Source: Methylophilaceae bacterium
GTDB taxonomy: Bacteria; Pseudomonadota; Gammaproteobacteria; Burkholderiales; Methylophilaceae
Length of the DNA stretch: 56,205 nucleotides
Reading direction: 5' to 3'
Assembly (NCBI GenBank): GCA_028355955.1
Contig: JAOMTQ010000006.1
Span: 1-56,205, forward strand
In this document: piece by piece, positions 52,843-56,205 of the stretch
Numbering within the stretch: the first letter of the stretch is position 1
Layout: every line of letters starts with the position of its first letter
The notes under the pieces: generated by a model
The model's input: the letters and a program-made list of their open reading frames with translations, nothing else
Database searches by the model: none
What the model was told of the DNA's origin: nothing
Position numbers and translations under genes: made by a program

Positions 52843-53706
52843 TTAATCTAATCTTTCTTTACTTATAGCTTCATTTAATTTACCCATAGCAATTTTTTCA
52901 ATTTGCCTAATACGCTCTGCTGAGACATTAAATTTTTTTGCAAGATGATTTAGCGTTTCTGCTTTATCTTCACCTAACCATCTGGCTTTGATAATTGATT
53001 CGCTTCTTTCATCTAAGGTTGCCATAGCATTCTTAAGTAATTCTAAATTATTTGATTCAGTCTGGCTTTCATGAAGTGCATCATGTGGATTTAATGACTT
53101 ATCTTCAAGGTAAGAAATAGGTCTAAATGAATCCTCATCAGAATCATCATCTGAATAGTCAATTGTTAATTCTTGGCCATTCATTCTATATTCCATTTCT
53201 TTTACATCAGACTCTTTTACATTCAAATCATTAGCAATTGATTGAATTTCATCAATACTTAATGGTTTTAAAGTTTTTTTCATACTTCTTAAGTTAAAGA
53301 AAAGCTTTCTTTGAGCTTTTGTTGTTGCATTTTTGACCAAACGCCAGTTTTTAACAACGTATTCTTGTATCTCTGCTTTTATCCAGAAAATTGCATAAGA
53401 TACCAAACGAACCCCTTTATCTACATCAAATTTCTTGACAGCCTTCATTAAGCCTATGTTACCCTCTTGAACTAGATCAGATACTGGAAGGCCATATCCA
53501 CTGTAGGACCTAGCAATTTTGATAACTAATTTTAAATGGGATAAAATTAGTTTTTTTGCTGCTTCAAGATCATTGTTAAGTTTTAATTTTTTACCAAGCT
53601 CAAACTCTTCTTCAGCAGTAAGTGAAGGAAAAGCTCTAATTTCTCTTTGATATAAATCAAAACTATCAGTTACGTTATATTTTGATAATGAAAATGTATT
53701 TGTCAT
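52843..53706 (-). CDS. rpoH: Heat-shock sigma factor RpoH (sigma-32)
   Basis: Directs RNA polymerase to heat-shock promoters. Region 2 shows LVQEGNIGLMKAVKKFD and LVSYAIFWIKAEIQEYVVKNW (split: LVSYAIFWIK and AEIQEYVVKNW). The RpoH box QRKLFFNLR is at about residue 132. Region 4 carries LAKKFNVSAERIRQIEK. The length of 287 residues is normal. A CIRCE-type operator ends 9 bp upstream of the ATG, so HrcA repression of the sigma factor is predicted. It sits downstream of ftsX in the ftsYEX-rpoH order. Confidence 0.97.
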   Translation of the reverse strand: MTNTFSLSKYNVTDSFDLYQREIRAFPSLTAEEEFELGKKLKLNNDLEAAKKLILSHLKLVIKIARSYSGYGLPVSDLVQEGNIGLMKAVKKFDVDKGVRLVSYAIFWIKAEIQEYVVKNWRLVKNATTKAQRKLFFNLRSMKKTLKPLSIDEIQSIANDLNVKESDVKEMEYRMNGQELTIDYSDDDSDEDSFRPISYLEDKSLNPHDALHESQTESNNLELLKNAMATLDERSESIIKARWLGEDKAETLNHLAKKFNVSAERIRQIEKIAMGKLNEAISKERLD

Positions 53707-53715
53707 AATTGTATT

Positions 53716-53742
53716 TTAGCACTCTTTATACATGAGTGCCAG
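53716..53742. promoter_or_regulatory. CIRCE element (HrcA operator) upstream of rpoH
   Basis: The plus strand reads TTAGCACTC (53716-53724), a 9-bp spacer, then GAGTGCCAG (53734-53742). The CIRCE consensus is TTAGCACTC-N9-GAGTGCTAA, so 16 of 18 arm positions match, with the exact spacer length. The rpoH ATG is at 53706-53704, so the element lies 9 bp before it, in the promoter or 5' leader. It is bounded by ftsX on the other side. Confidence 0.85.
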
Positions 53743-53774
53743 TTTTCTATATAAAGTTCAATTAAAACAATATT

Positions 53775-54683
53775 TTATTTATAAATTTTTAGCCTTTGAA
53801 TCGAATTTCTTGCTGAGATGTATGATGAAATTAAGCCAATAAGCATCGCTAAAACTATAATGTATATATAATATCTTTTTGGCAAATCATTAAAAATGAT
53901 ATCTGTTCCAAATATTGAAACTAACTTAATTAATGCAACATTTAAACTAAAGACAGATAGCTTTAATATAGAAATGGTAATAATTCCTCCACCTAGCCCA
54001 TATAATATTCCTGTATATATAAAAGGCCTTTGAATAAAAGCATTTGTTGCACCAATTAATTTACTGACTTCAATTTCGTCTTTGTAGGTAAGCGTTTGGA
54101 GCCGAATAGTATTTCCAATTACAACAAGGAGGACAATAATTAGAAGCGCTGCTATAAAAAATACACTTAATTTACCGAGTGACAGCCCAATTCTAAGTTT
54201 TTTAATCCAATTTCCGTCTACTGTAACGCTTTCAATCCCGTCAACTCCATCAAGATTATCTATGAGCTTTTGTATTTTTATTTCATCAAGTGTGTTTAAT
54301 GATATAAAAAAGGCATCAGGAAGAGGGTTAGCAGAAACGCTTGAACTTACAGCTACATCTAGCTTAGTTTGAAGTTTTTCCCAGGCAATCAGTTTAGGTT
54401 CAAAATGAATTTTTTTTACTAAACTATTTTTTTTAAGACTTAATTCAATAAAGTCTATTTGATCTTTTGATACGGTCTTATCAAGAAAAATACTAATTTC
54501 AGCTTCATGTTCTATATTTTGTGAAATTTGACCCGCATTTTCAATAAGCAACAAGCCTGCACTAGGCAAGCAAAGGGTAATACCGATGACAATAGTCATC
54601 ATAAAGGATGCACCAATATTATTAATGAATCTTGAAAATCCATTTAGAAATGCTTGATAATGATTATGAAGGAAGTTGAACAT
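53775..54683 (-). CDS. ftsX: Cell division protein FtsX
   Basis: Membrane subunit of the FtsEX complex that activates septal peptidoglycan hydrolases. The product has 302 residues with four TM helices (about residues 22-45, 172-195, 222-245 and 272-295). A periplasmic loop between TM1 and TM2 contains SVSANPLPDAFFISL, and the conserved TYKDEIEVSKLIGATNAFI (split: TYKDEIEVSK and LIGATNAFIQRPF) lies between TM2 and TM3. It overlaps ftsE by 20 bp. Confidence 0.95.
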   Translation of the reverse strand: MFNFLHNHYQAFLNGFSRFINNIGASFMMTIVIGITLCLPSAGLLLIENAGQISQNIEHEAEISIFLDKTVSKDQIDFIELSLKKNSLVKKIHFEPKLIAWEKLQTKLDVAVSSSVSANPLPDAFFISLNTLDEIKIQKLIDNLDGVDGIESVTVDGNWIKKLRIGLSLGKLSVFFIAALLIIVLLVVIGNTIRLQTLTYKDEIEVSKLIGATNAFIQRPFIYTGILYGLGGGIITISILKLSVFSLNVALIKLVSIFGTDIIFNDLPKRYYIYIIVLAMLIGLISSYISARNSIQRLKIYK

Positions 54684-55341
54684 GGCCTATTAAATTTTGA
54701 ATTGATCCTCCATTAAGTTGGAATCTTTTAAAATTAATCTTGGTTGATGGTATTTCATGTGTTGAGATAATTACAGTTACACCTACCTGTTGAAAGCTAT
54801 AAAAAATATTCATTATTTCCTCTGCATATTCTTTGTCTAGGTTTGCAGTTGGTTCGTCTGCAATAAGAATTGAAGGTCTTGATACAATTGCTCTGGCAAT
54901 AGCCAATCTTTGCTGCTCTCCTCCAGAAAGTGTAACGGGCATCATTCTTTCTTTTTTAAGTAAACTTACTTTATCAAGTGCAGCTCTCACCCTTCTGTTT
55001 ATATCAGTTTTTGACATATTATTAATTTCTAATGGTAGGGCAACATTTCCAAAACAATTTCTATCATAAAGTAGCTTATGATCTTGAAATATCATTCCAA
55101 ATCGTCTTCTCAATAGAGGAACTTCTTTATTTTTTATTTGAGAGAGGTTTTGATTTTCAAAAATGATAGAGCCTGAACTTGGTTTTTCTAGTGCAGATAT
55201 GAGTTTTAGAAGAGTTGTTTTTCCTGCACCTGATGGACCGGTTACAAAAACCAACTCTCCTGATAATATTTCTAAATTTATATTTTGTAATATTTCAGGA
55301 CTACCTTGGTAATTCTTCGATACTTTTTCAAAGGTTATCAT
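54664..55341 (-). CDS. ftsE: Cell division ATP-binding protein FtsE
   Basis: ABC ATPase that partners with FtsX at the division septum. Walker A is GPSGAGKTTLLKL (about residues 35-47), the Q loop is MIFQDHKLL, the signature is LSGGEQQR, Walker B is ILIADEPTANLD, and the switch His is in ISTHE. The length of 225 residues is normal. The start overlaps the ftsY stop by 4 bp (ATGA), so translation is coupled in the ftsY-ftsE-ftsX run. Confidence 0.97.
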   Translation of the reverse strand: MITFEKVSKNYQGSPEILQNINLEILSGELVFVTGPSGAGKTTLLKLISALEKPSSGSIIFENQNLSQIKNKEVPLLRRRFGMIFQDHKLLYDRNCFGNVALPLEINNMSKTDINRRVRAALDKVSLLKKERMMPVTLSGGEQQRLAIARAIVSRPSILIADEPTANLDKEYAEEIMNIFYSFQQVGVTVIISTHEIPSTKINFKRFQLNGGSIQNLIGHVQLPS

Positions 55342-56205
55342 TCAATCATTCCTTCAACATAGTCTTCTGCATTAAAAACCTTTAAATCATCAATTTTTTC
55401 TCCTACACCAACAAATCTTAATGGTGTTGGCTGATCTTTCGCTATAGCGGCAACAATTCCACCCTTCGCTGTTCCATCTAATTTAGTTATGATTAAACCA
55501 GTAACATTCAAGGCCTCATTAAATATTTTGAGCTGATTAATCGCATTTTGTCCAGTATTTGCATCAATGACTAACATTACTTCTTGAGGCGCATCAGAAT
55601 GACACTTTGTTATGACTCTTTTTATTTTTGTTATCTCATCAATAAGATTTTTCTGAGTAGGCAACCTCCCAGCAGTATCTGCTAAAACAATATCAATATT
55701 TTTTGATTTCGCTGAATTTACAGCATCAAATATAACTGCACTTGGATCTCCATTTTGTTGTGCAATTACCTGAGTGTTATTTCTCTCCCCCCATACAGAT
55801 AACTGCTCAACTGCAGCCGCCCTAAAAGTATCTCCGGCGGCAATTAAAACCTTTTTGTTTTGCAATTGAAATATTTTTGTTAATTTACCAATAGTTGTTG
55901 TCTTTCCTGCACCATTTACACCAACAATCATCATAACAAATGGGCTTGAGTTATCTATATTTAAAGGGCGCTCTATTTTCTTGAGTAGCTCAATAAGACG
56001 ATCCTTTAGAATTTTTTTTAATTCTAGTGGGTCAGTAATTTTATCTTTTTTTATTTTTTCTTTTGTTTCTTCAATAAGCATTGTGGTGGCAGATATACCA
56101 ACATCTGCAGTTAAAAGAATCATTTCTAACTCATCATAAAAAGAATCATCAATTTTTTTGTTGGAAAATAAATCAGTGAACTGAGCATTTAGTGTCTCTC
56201 TTGTC
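55338..56205 (-). CDS. ftsY: Signal recognition particle receptor FtsY (5' end beyond window)
   Basis: GTPase that docks SRP-ribosome complexes at the inner membrane. The open frame runs off the right edge: upstream of the internal Met at 56123 it reads FYDELEMILLTADVG, the usual FtsY NG-domain entry. G1 is GVNGAGKTTTIGKL, then DTFRAAAVEQL, G3 DTAGRLPTQ, G4 TKLDGTAKGG and the C-terminal VGVGEKIDDLKVF. About 289 residues are inside the window. The acidic N-terminal region and true start are missing. It is the first visible gene of the ftsY-ftsE-ftsX run. Confidence 0.97.
   Translation of the reverse strand, partial: TRETLNAQFTDLFSNKKIDDSFYDELEMILLTADVGISATTMLIEETKEKIKKDKITDPLELKKILKDRLIELLKKIERPLNIDNSSPFVMMIVGVNGAGKTTTIGKLTKIFQLQNKKVLIAAGDTFRAAAVEQLSVWGERNNTQVIAQQNGDPSAVIFDAVNSAKSKNIDIVLADTAGRLPTQKNLIDEITKIKRVITKCHSDAPQEVMLVIDANTGQNAINQLKIFNEALNVTGLIITKLDGTAKGGIVAAIAKDQPTPLRFVGVGEKIDDLKVFNAEDYVEGMIE

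Noticed and set aside
1-56205. Mobile elements, prophage, toxin-antitoxin or defence islands
   Set aside because: Every sizeable open frame is explained by a conserved or small envelope gene; I found no transposase, integrase, terminal inverted repeat pair, restriction-modification or toxin-antitoxin gene.

Overview
This 56.2-kb window is a dense piece of a small, AT-rich proteobacterial chromosome. Gene order points to a betaproteobacterium. Examples are thiL-pgpA-pncC-recA-recX-alaS-lysC, pcnB-folK-dNK-panB-panC-panD, lolB-ispE-tRNA-Gln-prs-rplY-pth-ychF, miaB-phoH-ybeY-corC-lnt-glyQ-glyS-gmhB and ftsY-ftsE-ftsX-rpoH. The low GC, very short spacers, start/stop overlaps and frequent TTG starts suggest a genome-streamlined member of the Methylophilales (OM43 or 'Ca. 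Methylopumilus'-like plankton). That placement is inference from layout and protein flavour; no rRNA lies in the window.

Layout from left to right. 1-4.7 kb: the end of an unknown gene, tRNA-Ser(GCU), lysC, alaS and recX. 4.6-8.2 kb: recA, pncC, pgpA, thiL and mog. 8.2-13.8 kb: a PDZ protein, darP, pmbA, mlaA, photolyase and rlmH. 13.8-19.0 kb: rsfS, the pantothenate trio panD/panC/panB, a deoxynucleoside kinase, folK, pcnB and a cobalamin adenosyltransferase. 19.1-23.6 kb: murI, a small CHCC zinc-finger gene, ilvE, a SCO-type copper protein, a YgjP-like metalloprotein, plsC and gmhB. 23.6-32.2 kb: glyS, glyQ, lnt, a small secreted protein, corC, ybeY, ybeZ and miaB. 32.3-37.8 kb: cysG, an OmpR/EnvZ-type two-component pair, an EF-hand protein, a FemAB-like protein, a DUF2970 membrane protein and tRNA-Met. 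37.9-44.6 kb: ychF, pth, rplY, prs, tRNA-Gln, ispE, lolB and a TPR protein. 44.8-49.6 kb: a four-gene GldA/F/G-DUF4340 ABC cassette running into mutM. 49.6-56.2 kb: the ubiquinone genes ubiB/ubiJ/ubiE, a DUF971 gene, rpoH, ftsX, ftsE and a 5'-truncated ftsY.

Most genes are single-copy housekeeping functions: translation, cell envelope, cofactors, DNA repair, division and secretion. I found no transposase, phage gene, CRISPR array, toxin-antitoxin pair or recognisable defence locus. The most informative signals are small. A near-perfect CIRCE operator sits just upstream of rpoH. An 11-G homopolymer in ispE adds a glycine to the kinase phosphate-binding motif. A 21-bp tandem repeat encodes an acidic tail on ribosomal protein L25. 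GTTACA direct repeats lie between ompR and a secreted EF-hand protein. The uncharacterised ABC cassette is coupled to mutM and is the best candidate here for an undescribed system.

No stretch longer than about 300 bases lacks a gene. The largest spacers are 35717-35880 (ompR/EF-hand, with direct repeats) and 44613-44767 (TPR/ABC cassette, with an inverted repeat and a candidate promoter).
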